From: Candidatus Amarobacter glycogenicus
Lineage (GTDB): Bacteria > Chloroflexota > Dehalococcoidia > Tepidiformales > Tepidiformaceae
Direction: 5' to 3'
NCBI GenBank assembly: GCA_016719395.1
Contig: JADJZF010000008.1
Coordinates: forward strand, 17,120 to 81,119
DNA length: 64,000 bases
The notes under the pieces are model-generated. The model saw nothing but the letters and a program-made list of their open reading frames with translations. It did not search any database and was not told where the DNA came from. The first letter of the stretch is position 1; the number at the start of each line of letters is the position of its first letter. Position numbers and translations under genes: made by a program. Below, piece after piece: positions 25,684 through 34,082 of the stretch.

Positions 25684-27219
25684 ATGAAAAACGATCTTTT
25701 GCTCGCACTGAGTGCTCTCGCCGCTGAAAAGAACCTCCCCAGGGAGGTAGTTTTCGATGCAGTCGAAGCCGCCCTGACATCCGCGTTCCGGCGGGAGGGT
25801 GACAACGCCCCGAACATCAACGTGAAGATCGATCCGGTCGGCGGCGATATCCGCGCATACCGGCAAATGGTCGTGGTCGAGGAAGTCGAAGAGCCGAACG
25901 TCGAGATGACGATGAGCGACGCGATGAAGTGGAAGCCCGACGTGCGCATCGGCGACGTGCTCGACTTCGAAGAACAGCTTCCGCCAAACGCCGGTCGGAT
26001 CGCCGCGCAGACCGCGAAGCAGGTGGTCCTGCAGCGCCTCCGAGAGGCGGAACGCGACGCGGTGTACGACGAGTACATCGGCAAGGAAGGCGAGCTCCTC
26101 GTCGGGACGGTCCAACGGGTGGAAGCGCGCCAGATGATCGTGGAGCTCGGGCGGGGAACGGAAGCGGTGCTCCCCTTCCCGGAGCAAGTCCGGAACGAAC
26201 ACCTGCGACCAGGCCAGCGAGTCAAAGTCCTCGTCCTCGAGGTGTTGAAGGCGGTTAAAGGCCCGCAGATCGTGGTCAGCCGGGGCCACCGCAACCTCCT
26301 CCGCCGCCTCTTCGAGATGGAAGTCCCGGAGATCAAAGCCGGCACAGTCGAGATCAAGAGCATTGCACGCGAGGGCGGGCACCGCTCGAAAGTCGCGGTG
26401 CATGCCCGCAACCAGAACATCGACCCGATCGGCGCGTGCGTCGGGATGCGCGGCAGCCGGATCCAGAACATCGTGAACGAGCTTGCCGGCGAGCGAATCG
26501 ACGTGATTAAGTGGGATCCGGACCCTGCGAACTTCGTTTCGAACGCACTCAGCCCGGCCCAGGTGCTCGAATGCGAAGTCGACGAGAACGAGCACCTTGC
26601 TTCTGTCGTTGTCCCGGACCGCATGCTCTCGCTGGCGATTGGCAAAGAAGGCCAGAACGCCCGCCTCGCGGCGAAACTGACGGGGTGGCGAATCACGATC
26701 CAGAGCCAGGCATCGAAGGATCGCACGGAGGCCGGCGAACCGGCAGAAGCGCTCGCCTTCGAACCGTACGCACCGGGTGAAACCCCGGACATCGACATCA
26801 TCAGCGAAGCCGAGGAGATCGCGGCGGCGGCAGAGGAAGAGGCCGTCGCCGTGCCTGCCGAGGCCGCTCCGGCTGCGGCGAACGCTGAGCCGGCGGCCGA
26901 GCCGGCACCTGCCGGCACCGAGGAAGAAGAAATCTCGTTCGCCTCGATCGTTGATCGCATGGCTGTGCCGAAAGGCGAGGAACGAGAGTCGGAAGACTAC
27001 GGTGAAGACGAGGACGAGGAATACGAAATCCCGACCACGGTGGTGACGGAGTCCCGCCCCTCCGCGATCCGCTTCGGAGAAGACCTCATCCGCCGGGAGG
27101 AGCCGGAGGACGCGACCAAGGCGAAAGCCGCAGCGAAGAAGCAGCGGCGTCCATCCCGATTCTCGGAAGAAGAAGAGGACGACATGGACGACATCGAGTA
27201 TTCCGGCCGGATCCACTAA
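25684..27219 (+). CDS. nusA: Transcription termination/antitermination factor NusA
   Basis: 511 residues from ATG 25684 (MKNDLLLALSALAAEKNLPR). NusA binds RNA polymerase and controls pausing and termination. The N-terminal polymerase-binding domain is followed by S1 (LLVGTVQRVEARQMIVELGR, about residue 138) and two KH domains (GMRGSRIQNI about 254; GKEGQNARLAAKLTGW about 319). A long acidic Ala/Glu tail (about 370-511) then replaces the repeats of E. coli NusA. The start has only a weak ribosome site (GGA), because the terminator occupies the leader. No rimP gene precedes it. Confidence 0.96.
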   Translation: MKNDLLLALSALAAEKNLPREVVFDAVEAALTSAFRREGDNAPNINVKIDPVGGDIRAYRQMVVVEEVEEPNVEMTMSDAMKWKPDVRIGDVLDFEEQLPPNAGRIAAQTAKQVVLQRLREAERDAVYDEYIGKEGELLVGTVQRVEARQMIVELGRGTEAVLPFPEQVRNEHLRPGQRVKVLVLEVLKAVKGPQIVVSRGHRNLLRRLFEMEVPEIKAGTVEIKSIAREGGHRSKVAVHARNQNIDPIGACVGMRGSRIQNIVNELAGERIDVIKWDPDPANFVSNALSPAQVLECEVDENEHLASVVVPDRMLSLAIGKEGQNARLAAKLTGWRITIQSQASKDRTEAGEPAEALAFEPYAPGETPDIDIISEAEEIAAAAEEEAVAVPAEAAPAAANAEPAAEPAPAGTEEEEISFASIVDRMAVPKGEERESEDYGEDEDEEYEIPTTVVTESRPSAIRFGEDLIRREEPEDATKAKAAAKKQRRPSRFSEEEEDDMDDIEYSGRIH

Positions 27220-27233
27220 TCGGAGGAACACCG

Positions 27234-27539
27234 GTGAGTTCGCCAGGACCGCGGCCGCGCCCTGTTCCACAGCGAACATGCATCGCCTGCCGCGCAGAAC
27301 AAGGGAAGCGCACGCTCATCCGAATCGTGCGCACGCCTGACGGGCGAATCGCTGTCGATGCCAGCGGGAAGGCGGAGGGACGCGGCGCCTACCTCCATCC
27401 CCTGCGGCGATGTTGGGTGAAAGCCCTCAAAGGCGCTACCATAAAAAATGCACTTAAGATCTCCCCGGCGTTGGACGATATCGAGGCCCTTCGCGTCTTC
27501 GGAATGACGTTGCCGGCAGAAGAAAGCGAAACTGTATGA
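27234..27539 (+). CDS. rnpM: RNase P modulator RnpM (YlxR family)
   Basis: 101 residues from GTG 27234, preceded by GGAGGA. The YlxR fold is shown by RTCIACRAEQGKRTLIRIVR, then GRGAYLHPLRRCWVKALK. Family members bind RNA, and in Firmicutes YlxR/RnpM modulates RNase P. The gene is almost always between nusA and infB, as here. Its stop overlaps the infB start (ATGA), so translation is coupled. Confidence 0.92.
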   Translation: MSSPGPRPRPVPQRTCIACRAEQGKRTLIRIVRTPDGRIAVDASGKAEGRGAYLHPLRRCWVKALKGATIKNALKISPALDDIEALRVFGMTLPAEESETV

Positions 27540-29311
27540 CGGCAAAACCCACCTCGCAGGTCGTGAGCATCCCGCGCGCGCTCACCGTGAAAGAGCTGGC
27601 GGACCTCGTCGGCGTAACACCGATCGAAGTTATCAAGCGCCTTATGACGAACGGCGTGATGGCGAACCAGAACCAGACGATCGACTACGACACGGCCGCT
27701 ATCATCGCGGTCGAACTGGGATTCGATACCGAGGAGGAACCGGCGGCTGAAGCCGCAGTAGCGCCGGCCGCGGTAGAAGAAGAAGAGATCGTTGATGACC
27801 CGGCGTCGCTCAAGCCGCGGCCGCCCGTCGTCACTATCCTGGGCCATGTCGACCACGGGAAGACGAGCCTCCTCGATGCGCTTCGCAAGACCCGAGTCGC
27901 GGCCGGCGAGGCCGGCGGTATCACTCAGCACATCGGCGCGTACCAGGTGGAGATGGGCGGGAAGCTCATCACGTTCATCGACACCCCGGGCCACGCCGCC
28001 TTCACGGCGATGCGAGCACGCGGAGCGCAGGTCACCGACATCGCGATCCTGGTTGTTGCCGCCGACGACGGCGTGATGCCGCAAACGATTGAAGCAATCA
28101 ACCACGCGCTCGCCGCCGGCGTCCCGATCATCGTGGCCATCAACAAGATCGACATGCCCGCCGCGAATCCGGACCGCGTGAAGCAGCAACTCACCGAACA
28201 CAACATCGTCGTCGAGGACTTCGGTGGCGACGTGATCGCGGTCCCGGTCTCGGCGACCCGGGGCGACGGCCTCGCGGATCTCCTGGAATCGATCAACCTG
28301 GTCGCCGAAGTGGGCGAGCTGAAGGCGAACCCGGACCGGGCAGCTTCGGCGGTCGTGATCGAAGCCGAACTTGATTCCAGCCGCGGGCCTATCGCGACGG
28401 TCCTCGTCCAATCCGGGACTCTCCGGCAGGGCGATGCCCTGGTCGTCGGAGAGACGAGCGGCAAAGTCAAGGCGATGTTCAACGATCGTGGCGAACGCAT
28501 CCGGGAAGCGCCGCCGGCGTTCCCGGCGGTGATCATGGGCCTCGAATCCGTCCCGGAAGCGGGCGAACGCATCCGCGCCGTGGCGGATGAGCGGCTCGCA
28601 CGCCAGGTCGTCGAGGAACGCCGGCGCCGACGCGAAGCGGTGGAACAAACTGCGCACGCGCACGTCAACCTGGACACGCTCTTCAACGAGATTTCGACCG
28701 GCAAGCTCAAGGAACTGATCATCATCTTGAAGGCCGATGTCCGCGGCAGCGCTGAGGCGATCAAGGCCTCTCTCGAACGGCTGAGCAACGCCGAGGTCAA
28801 GGTCAAGATCATCCACTCGGCAACCGGGCCTGTCAGCGACAGCGACGTCATGCTGGCGGAAGCTTCAAACGGGATCATCATCGCGTTCAACACGCGGATC
28901 GACCCATCAGCCAAGAAACGGTCGGACGTATCGGGCGTCGAAATCCGGTCGTATGCGATCATTTACCAGGTGCTCGAGGACGTGGAGAAAGCGCTCCAGG
29001 GTATGCTCGAGCCCGTCTACCAGACGGTCATCGACGGACATGCCGAGGTCCGGCAGTTGTTCAAGTCGAGCCGACTCGGCGGGATCGCAGGGTGTTTCGT
29101 CACCGATGGCACGCTCCGGCGCGGATCGAATGTCCGCGTGTTGCGCAACAACCAGGAGCTCACCAGGACTCGCTGCGAGGGCTTGAAGCGCTTCGCCGAC
29201 GATGTCCGGGAAGTGCAGACTGGCTACGAGTGCGGAGTCGTCCTCAGCAACTTCGACAAGTTCCTGGACGGCGACGTCATCGAGTTCATCCACGAAGAGC
29301 GCGTCAGTTAA
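27536..29311 (+). CDS. infB: Translation initiation factor IF-2
   Basis: 591 residues, a short IF-2 without the long N-terminal extension found in enterobacteria. It places initiator tRNA on the 30S subunit. An N-terminal IF2_N domain (ALTVKELADLVGVTPIEVIK) precedes the GTPase domain: G1 GHVDHGKTSLLD (about residue 103), G3 DTPGHAAF and G4 NKIDMP. Two beta-barrel domains and the fMet-tRNA-binding C domain follow. It is in its normal operon place between rnpM and rbfA. Confidence 0.97.
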   Translation: MTAKPTSQVVSIPRALTVKELADLVGVTPIEVIKRLMTNGVMANQNQTIDYDTAAIIAVELGFDTEEEPAAEAAVAPAAVEEEEIVDDPASLKPRPPVVTILGHVDHGKTSLLDALRKTRVAAGEAGGITQHIGAYQVEMGGKLITFIDTPGHAAFTAMRARGAQVTDIAILVVAADDGVMPQTIEAINHALAAGVPIIVAINKIDMPAANPDRVKQQLTEHNIVVEDFGGDVIAVPVSATRGDGLADLLESINLVAEVGELKANPDRAASAVVIEAELDSSRGPIATVLVQSGTLRQGDALVVGETSGKVKAMFNDRGERIREAPPAFPAVIMGLESVPEAGERIRAVADERLARQVVEERRRRREAVEQTAHAHVNLDTLFNEISTGKLKELIIILKADVRGSAEAIKASLERLSNAEVKVKIIHSATGPVSDSDVMLAEASNGIIIAFNTRIDPSAKKRSDVSGVEIRSYAIIYQVLEDVEKALQGMLEPVYQTVIDGHAEVRQLFKSSRLGGIAGCFVTDGTLRRGSNVRVLRNNQELTRTRCEGLKRFADDVREVQTGYECGVVLSNFDKFLDGDVIEFIHEERVS

Positions 29312-29363
29312 GGCGTAGCGCCCCAACGAACGGAGGGCCCGCATTGCTGCGGGCCGGAATGCC

Positions 29364-29729
29364 ATGTCTCTCCGCACAACCCGCGTCAACGAACTGCTTC
29401 GGGCTGAGATCAGCGACCTGATCCTGCGCAAGGTGAAGGACCCGCGCGTCGGCGAGGGCCTGATCACCATCACGGAAGTGCGGGTCTCGCCGGACCTGCA
29501 CCACGCGACAGTCTTCGTTTCCCACCTGGGCACGGACGAGGAGCGGGAACATGCACTGACGGCGCTGCAACACGCCGCACCTTTCCTGCACCGAGAACTC
29601 GTCCACCGCCTGAAGATGCGTGCGATCCCGAACCTGACGTTCCGCTTCGACCCTTCTATCGAACGCGGCGCGCGGCTTTCCGACCTGATCCGCAAAGTGA
29701 GTAACGACTATCGTGAGCAAGCGGAGTGA
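29364..29729 (+). CDS. rbfA: Ribosome-binding factor A
   Basis: 121 residues, usual length. RbfA helps 16S rRNA 5' end maturation and cold adaptation. The N-terminus (RTTRVNELLRAEISDLILRK), VKDPRVGEGLITITEVRVSPD and the KH-like core with LRHELVHRLKMR-type sequence (LHRELVHRLKMRAIPNLTFR) are typical. A hairpin GGCCCGC/GCGGGCC (29336-29355) stands in the infB-rbfA gap. The 3' end overlaps truB by 17 nt. Confidence 0.95.
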   Translation: MSLRTTRVNELLRAEISDLILRKVKDPRVGEGLITITEVRVSPDLHHATVFVSHLGTDEEREHALTALQHAAPFLHRELVHRLKMRAIPNLTFRFDPSIERGARLSDLIRKVSNDYREQAE

Positions 29730-30676
29730 CAGCGGCCTCGACGGCATCCTGCTGATCGACAAGCCGGCCGGCTGGACAAGCCACGACGTCGTGGCGAAAG
29801 CCCGCCGCATCACCGGGCAACGCAGGATCGGCCATACCGGCACACTGGACCCGATGGCCACGGGTTTGTTGGTGCTTTGCCTCGGGCAGGCGACCCGGCT
29901 GGTGGAATACCTCACAGGGCACGACAAGCGCTACACGGGGACGATCGCCCTCGGACGAACGACGACCACCGACGATGCCGAAGGCGAAACCGTCGAAGAA
30001 TCGGCCGTCCCCCGGATGGACGAAGGAATCCTCGATGACCACCTGGAAGCGTTCCGCGGGCCGATCCTCCAGAAGCCACCGGTGTTCAGCGCGCTGAAAA
30101 TCGCAGGGAGACGCGCTTACGACCTCGCGCGGAGCGGCGAGGCGCCCGAACTAGCGGCGCGTCGCGTCACCGTGCATGGCCTGGACGCGGCAATCGCCGG
30201 CCCCGGGACGGTAACGATCGACGTTTCATGTTCGTCCGGGACCTACATCCGGAGCCTCCGCGCGGGACCTCGGCCAATCACTGGGATGCGGAGGACACCT
30301 TTCGGCCCTGCGGCGCCACCGAGTTGGACCGTTCTCCCTGGAGGGCGCCGTGACGCTAGAAAGGCTGGAAGCCGCCGCCGCGGACGGCGCGCTGGACGAG
30401 TTGCTCCTCCCAACGGATGACGGGATCAGCGTTATCGATGCGGCAATCCTCGGTGCGGAAGGCGTGGACGCAGTGGCTCATGGCGTGGCCTGGCAGGCTC
30501 CGGGCGGGACGATCCGGGCCGCCGACCCTGTCCGAATCTACGGAACACTGGGGGAGTTCGTGGGCATCGGTTCGGTGAGTGATACCGGTGAGATCCGGCC
30601 GCGGAAGGTGTTTCTTTCGGCCAATTCCCGTAAAATCCTCGTCTTATGTCGTGTCCAGACTCACTTAGACTCTTGA
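29713..30676 (+). CDS. truB: tRNA pseudouridine-55 synthase, one-base frameshift near 30257
   Basis: TruB makes pseudouridine 55 in the T loop of tRNA. From GTG 29713: GILLIDKPAGWTSHDVVAKA, then GHTGTLDPMATGLLVLCLGQ with the catalytic Asp. The frame breaks at CTCC 30255-30258. Removing one C gives RSLARDLGQSLGCGGHLSAL and RRHRVGPFSLEGAVTLERLE, the standard C-terminal half. The corrected protein is 320 residues. As elsewhere in this sequence, a single-base error is more likely than loss of the gene. It overlaps rbfA by 17 nt and is the last gene of the operon. Confidence 0.9.
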
Positions 30677-30701
30677 CATGCCCGCATCGGGCTCCGATCA
30701 T
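30673..30701 (+). promoter_or_regulatory. Possible promoter of the DUF5679 gene
   Basis: TTGACA at 30673-30678 overlaps the truB stop. 17 nt later is GATCAT, a poor -10. The 90-nt leader that follows precedes a strong ribosome site. Weak support. Confidence 0.3.
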
Positions 30702-30793
30702 GCCTGATGGAACGGCGAACCTGCGCATCCGCGTAGACACTCTATCAATTCGCCGAAGTCCGCCCACCCGCGGGCGGAAAGAAGGAGGACCAG

Positions 30794-30934
30794 TTGGAAG
30801 CCTACTGCCTCAAGTGCAGGGTGAAACGGGAGATGAAAACCCCGAAGCCCATCACGATGAAGAATGGCAAGCCGGCCACCGAGGGCTCGTGCCCCGTCTG
30901 CAGCACCAGGATGTTCAAGATCGGGAAGGCCTGA
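30794..30934 (+). CDS. DUF5679 zinc mini-protein
   Basis: 46 residues from TTG 30794, chosen because AAGGAGG ends 5 nt upstream and the family begins (M)EAYC. The protein LEAYCLKCRVKREMKTPKPI, then CPVCSTRMFKIGKA has two CxxC pairs that should bind one zinc. I recall this family (DUF5679) as widespread in Chloroflexota and some Firmicutes, function unknown. A perfect terminator follows 36 nt after the stop, so it is probably a short, strongly expressed transcript. Confidence 0.88.
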   Translation: MEAYCLKCRVKREMKTPKPITMKNGKPATEGSCPVCSTRMFKIGKA

Positions 30935-30970
30935 TCGAACACGTCACTGCTTTACCGAGCACTTTGAAAG

Positions 30971-30998
30971 AGGGTCCCCACAGCGGGGGACCCTTTTT
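30971..30998 (+). terminator. Intrinsic terminator after the DUF5679 gene
   Basis: AGGGTCCCC / GGGGACCCT stem (9 bp) with a 6-nt loop ACAGCG, then five T. Good Rho-independent terminator. It also ends before the convergent gene at 31012. Confidence 0.92.
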
Positions 30999-31011
30999 CG
31001 TGAGGCGCGGT

Positions 31012-31752
31012 TCAAGGAGCAAGCGGTGCGCGGAACCTGGAGCCCGGCGCACCGGATGCCGCACGGACCTGGCGCCGGGCCTTCACCAGCGAAACGGGAG
31101 CCCAAATGAGCACTAGCAGCCAGGCAAGCACAAGCGGGACACCGGCGAAACCGCCGATGGAAAACGCAACGAACGCGAAAGTGAGGATAGAACTCGTCGC
31201 CAGGCGGTTCATCGCGCGGAGTGCGTTCGGGATCCCGGGTTGACGGGAGAATCGCGAGGCGACGAACAAACAGCACCAAACCGGGAGGATGGGAATCGCC
31301 AGGAACCAGAGGGCCATGCCGCAGAACGTTTGAACGTCGCGCCGGCGGAGCCGCATCGCCAGGGCAGTCGTGACGAGGATGACGCTGGGGGCCGTCGCCA
31401 GGAAGATCGCGAACCCAATGAGCAAGCCCCAACCGTCGCGGTTGTCCTCGCGCAAGGCGGCGAGGATTAGCGTGACGAATGCGGTCAAACCCAGCAGAGC
31501 GAGCGCCCACACGAGCCAGGCGAACAACTCGATGTTCGGGTGGCGCTCCCGGAACCACCCTGGCACTTCCTCGCCCGAAACGGTCGGCGAATCATGCGCT
31601 GATACGAACTCGGACTGGGGACCTGGGGCTCCCGGCGCAGGAGCAAACCGCGCGGCCCGGAGGTCCTGGCCACATACCAGGCAAACGACGTCGGTGTCGA
31701 TGGTTTTCCGATGACAGGTGGGGCATTCGCGCACGACATGAAGACAGTACAA
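31012..31752 (-). CDS. Zinc-ribbon membrane protein
   Basis: 246 residues. The N-terminus has a zinc ribbon: CPTCHRKTIDTDVVCLVCGQ (two CxxC pairs, about residues 10-28). A linker is followed by about four hydrophobic helices (FAWLVWALALLGLTAFVTLI, AIFLATAPSVILVTTALAM, FCGMALWFLAIPILPVWCC, AGVPLVLAWLLVLIWAPVSL) and a basic tail. Proteins of this build are common and uncharacterised. The start could be ATG 31752 or a GTG six codons later. It is convergent with the DUF5679 gene. Confidence 0.75.
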   Translation of the reverse strand: MYCLHVVRECPTCHRKTIDTDVVCLVCGQDLRAARFAPAPGAPGPQSEFVSAHDSPTVSGEEVPGWFRERHPNIELFAWLVWALALLGLTAFVTLILAALREDNRDGWGLLIGFAIFLATAPSVILVTTALAMRLRRRDVQTFCGMALWFLAIPILPVWCCLFVASRFSRQPGIPNALRAMNRLATSSILTFAFVAFSIGGFAGVPLVLAWLLVLIWAPVSLVKARRQVRAASGAPGSRFRAPLAP

Positions 31753-31824
31753 CGTCCGGCCGTGCCCTCTGAGCGGCCGAAAGTGCGAGAATCGCGGCCA
31801 TACCGGACCGTCTTTCCCGCCTCG

Positions 31825-32595
31825 CTACTCCGGGGCGACGGCAAGCGCCTGGAGGACCGCGGGATGAAGAACGCCGTTCGTGGCCACGACGGAGTCGCCT
31901 AGAACGGGCGTTCCGTCCCACTGGGAGAAACCGCCCCCGGCCTCGCGGATTACCGGGTAGAGGGCCGCAGCGTCCCAGATACTCATGACGGGATCGAGCA
32001 TGACGTCGGCACGGCCGGTCGCCACCATAAGATAGCCATAGCAGTCACCCCAGGCCCGTGTCAGGCCGCACTCCTGGACAAGCCGAGCGACGCCCGCCGA
32101 GCGCCCCCGGAGCATCTGCGAGAAGCTCGTCATGGTGATGGTAGCTTCGCGGATCTCGGAGGTGGCGGAAACGTGGCATGGCTCACCGTTGAGGTGGGCT
32201 CCAAGCCCTTCGGCAGCCGAGGCAGTCTCGCCGACCGCGTGGCAGGCGATGACCCCAGCGACCGGCACGCCATCGCGCTCGAGGGCGACGAGCGTGCCGA
32301 AGAGGGGCACATGGTGGATGAACGACTTGGTGCCGTCGATGGGATCCAGGATCCAGCGATGGCGACCATCGCCGGGCGTCTCGCCGAATTCCTCGCCGAG
32401 GATCCCGTGTCCGGGGCACTCACGCGCGAGGAACTCGCGGATGGCGAGTTCGGCATTGCGGTCGGCGATGGTGACGGGGGTCCGGTCGGCTTTCAGCTCG
32501 ACGGCGGTCCCGGCGTCGTAGAGTGGCATGATCACTTCACCCGCAATGACCGCCGCCCGCCGGGCGATTTGCAGCAACTCGGCAAGCTCGCTCAC
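31825..32595 (-). CDS. Inositol-monophosphatase-family phosphatase (HisN-like)
   Basis: 256 residues from GTG 32595. A Mg2+-dependent lithium-sensitive phosphatase fold: ILGEEFGETPGDG (metal Glu), WILDPIDGTKSFIHHVPLFG (DPIDGT metal site) and MSIWDAAALYPVIREAGGGF (WDxAA). The sequence resembles bacterial histidinol-phosphatases (HisN) as much as inositol phosphatases. Context does not decide. The start overlaps the stop of the aldo/keto reductase gene by 1 nt (TAGTG), so the two are coupled. Confidence 0.9.
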   Translation of the reverse strand: MSELAELLQIARRAAVIAGEVIMPLYDAGTAVELKADRTPVTIADRNAELAIREFLARECPGHGILGEEFGETPGDGRHRWILDPIDGTKSFIHHVPLFGTLVALERDGVPVAGVIACHAVGETASAAEGLGAHLNGEPCHVSATSEIREATITMTSFSQMLRGRSAGVARLVQECGLTRAWGDCYGYLMVATGRADVMLDPVMSIWDAAALYPVIREAGGGFSQWDGTPVLGDSVVATNGVLHPAVLQALAVAPE

Positions 32596-33587
32596 TAGCG
32601 TGCTGCGTCCCCGCGCCGGTATTGCGCGGTGAGTGAGTCGAGCGTCTTCTTCAACTCGGCGTTCATCGGCGCTTCGGCCGCTCTGAGCGTGTCATCGAGT
32701 TGTTCAGGGCGACTCGCGCCGATGATCGGTGCTGTGACCGCCGGGTTCGCCAACACCCAGGCGACGGCCATCTCGGGGAGGGCCATGCCGGCATCGTTCG
32801 CGATCGGGCGCAGTTGCTCGACGGTCTCGAACATCGCCTCGTGCCAGTAGCGGTCCTGGTAGCGTTCGGCAGCGGTCCCAAGCGTGAAGCGCGAGCCCTC
32901 CTCGGGACCGGAGTCCCGGTTGTGCTTGCCGCTGAGGAGGCCACCGGCAATGGGGTTATATGGGATCACGCCGATGCCTTCTTCGCGGCAGAGGGGGAGT
33001 AGTTCACGTTCGATCTCACGGAAGAGGAGGTTGTAACGCGGCTGCACCGAATCGAAGCGGACCACGCCCAAAGCCTCGCTCCGCCCGATGGCGCGGGCGA
33101 CCTGGTAGGCGAGGAAGTTGGAGCAGCCTACATAGCGCACCTTCCCTGAGCGGACGACATCCTCGAGCGCGCGCACGGTTTCGTCGATGGGCGTCTCGGG
33201 ATCTGGTCCATGCAGCTGGTAGAGGTCGATGTAGTCCGTGTTCAAACGGCGCAGGGAGGCCTCGAGCGCATCGAGGATGTGCTTACGGGAGTTGCCCTGG
33301 TCCCAGCGGTTGGGGCCGGAACGTCCGAAGCACTTGGTGGCGAGGATGATGCGGTCGCGGCGACCGTGGAGCCAGCGGCCGACGATTTCCTCAGTCCTTC
33401 CGACGGTGTCGCCGGTGCCGCCGAGCGGATAGACATCGGCAGTATCGAAAAAGGTGACCCCGGCGCCGAATGCCTTGTCCATGATGGCGACGGATGTGCG
33501 CTCTTCGCATTGAAGCCCGAACGTCATGGTTCCGAGACAAAGGCGGGAAACCTGGAGGCCGGTGCGGCCCAGGCGCGTGTACTGCAT
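32595..33587 (-). CDS. Aldo/keto reductase
   Basis: 330 residues, NAD(P)H-dependent TIM barrel. The catalytic tetrad is visible: Asp and Tyr in FFDTADVYPLGG, Lys in IILATKCFGR, and His in LYQLHGPDPETP. C-terminal cofactor loop: APIIGASRPEQLDDTLRA. It belongs to the large AKR group related to YajO/Tas and perakine reductase types. Substrate unknown. It is the first gene of a pair with the phosphatase. Confidence 0.93.
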   Translation of the reverse strand: MQYTRLGRTGLQVSRLCLGTMTFGLQCEERTSVAIMDKAFGAGVTFFDTADVYPLGGTGDTVGRTEEIVGRWLHGRRDRIILATKCFGRSGPNRWDQGNSRKHILDALEASLRRLNTDYIDLYQLHGPDPETPIDETVRALEDVVRSGKVRYVGCSNFLAYQVARAIGRSEALGVVRFDSVQPRYNLLFREIERELLPLCREEGIGVIPYNPIAGGLLSGKHNRDSGPEEGSRFTLGTAAERYQDRYWHEAMFETVEQLRPIANDAGMALPEMAVAWVLANPAVTAPIIGASRPEQLDDTLRAAEAPMNAELKKTLDSLTAQYRRGDAAR

Positions 33588-33652
33588 GGAGATCTCCGGA
33601 AAGTGAGTGGGGCGATTATAGGACGGAACGTGCGGCGCCAGGCAGCGGTGAG

Positions 33653-34027
33653 TTACTGCTGGGCCCGGTCGATGATGGCCTCGGCCGCGCGTACCGCGGC
33701 GTCGGAGTCGCTCCCCGGGGTGTCGCTTTCACCGTCGCCGTCGCCTGACGGGGGAGGAACCTCCTGCAAGTAGGTACAGCGCTTGCAGGAATCCTGGGAG
33801 CCGACGATGGCAAGAGCGAAGTGGGTGAATTCCTTGCCGCAGTAGACGGAACGGCGTTGGCGGAGACGAGCGTCACGAGCCTTCTTGCGGCGCGGTTCCT
33901 TCGCCTGCTTCGGCCGAGGGATACCGGCCGCGATACCGCGCTGTTCGCGCATCGCGTTCAGCGCATTTATCCCGAAGATCACGAACGGGATCCCGGCGAC
34001 CAGCAGGAAGACGATGAACGACGCCAC
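33653..34027 (-). CDS. Small membrane-anchored protein
   Basis: 124 residues from GTG 34027. One hydrophobic helix at the N-terminus (ASFIVFLLVAGIPFVIFGIN) is followed by a strongly basic region (RPKQAKEPRRKKARDARLRQ). A segment with three Cys (YCGKEFTHFALAIVGSQDSC, KRC) may bind metal, and the tail is acidic. The topology suggests a membrane anchor with a cytoplasmic basic domain. No family recognised. It may be cotranscribed with the aminotransferase upstream. Confidence 0.65.
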   Translation of the reverse strand: MASFIVFLLVAGIPFVIFGINALNAMREQRGIAAGIPRPKQAKEPRRKKARDARLRQRRSVYCGKEFTHFALAIVGSQDSCKRCTYLQEVPPPSGDGDGESDTPGSDSDAAVRAAEAIIDRAQQ

Positions 34028-34082
34028 GCACCCATCTTAGTCCCTCTCGGGGGACATTTGGCGAAAGACCACTACGACTGGT

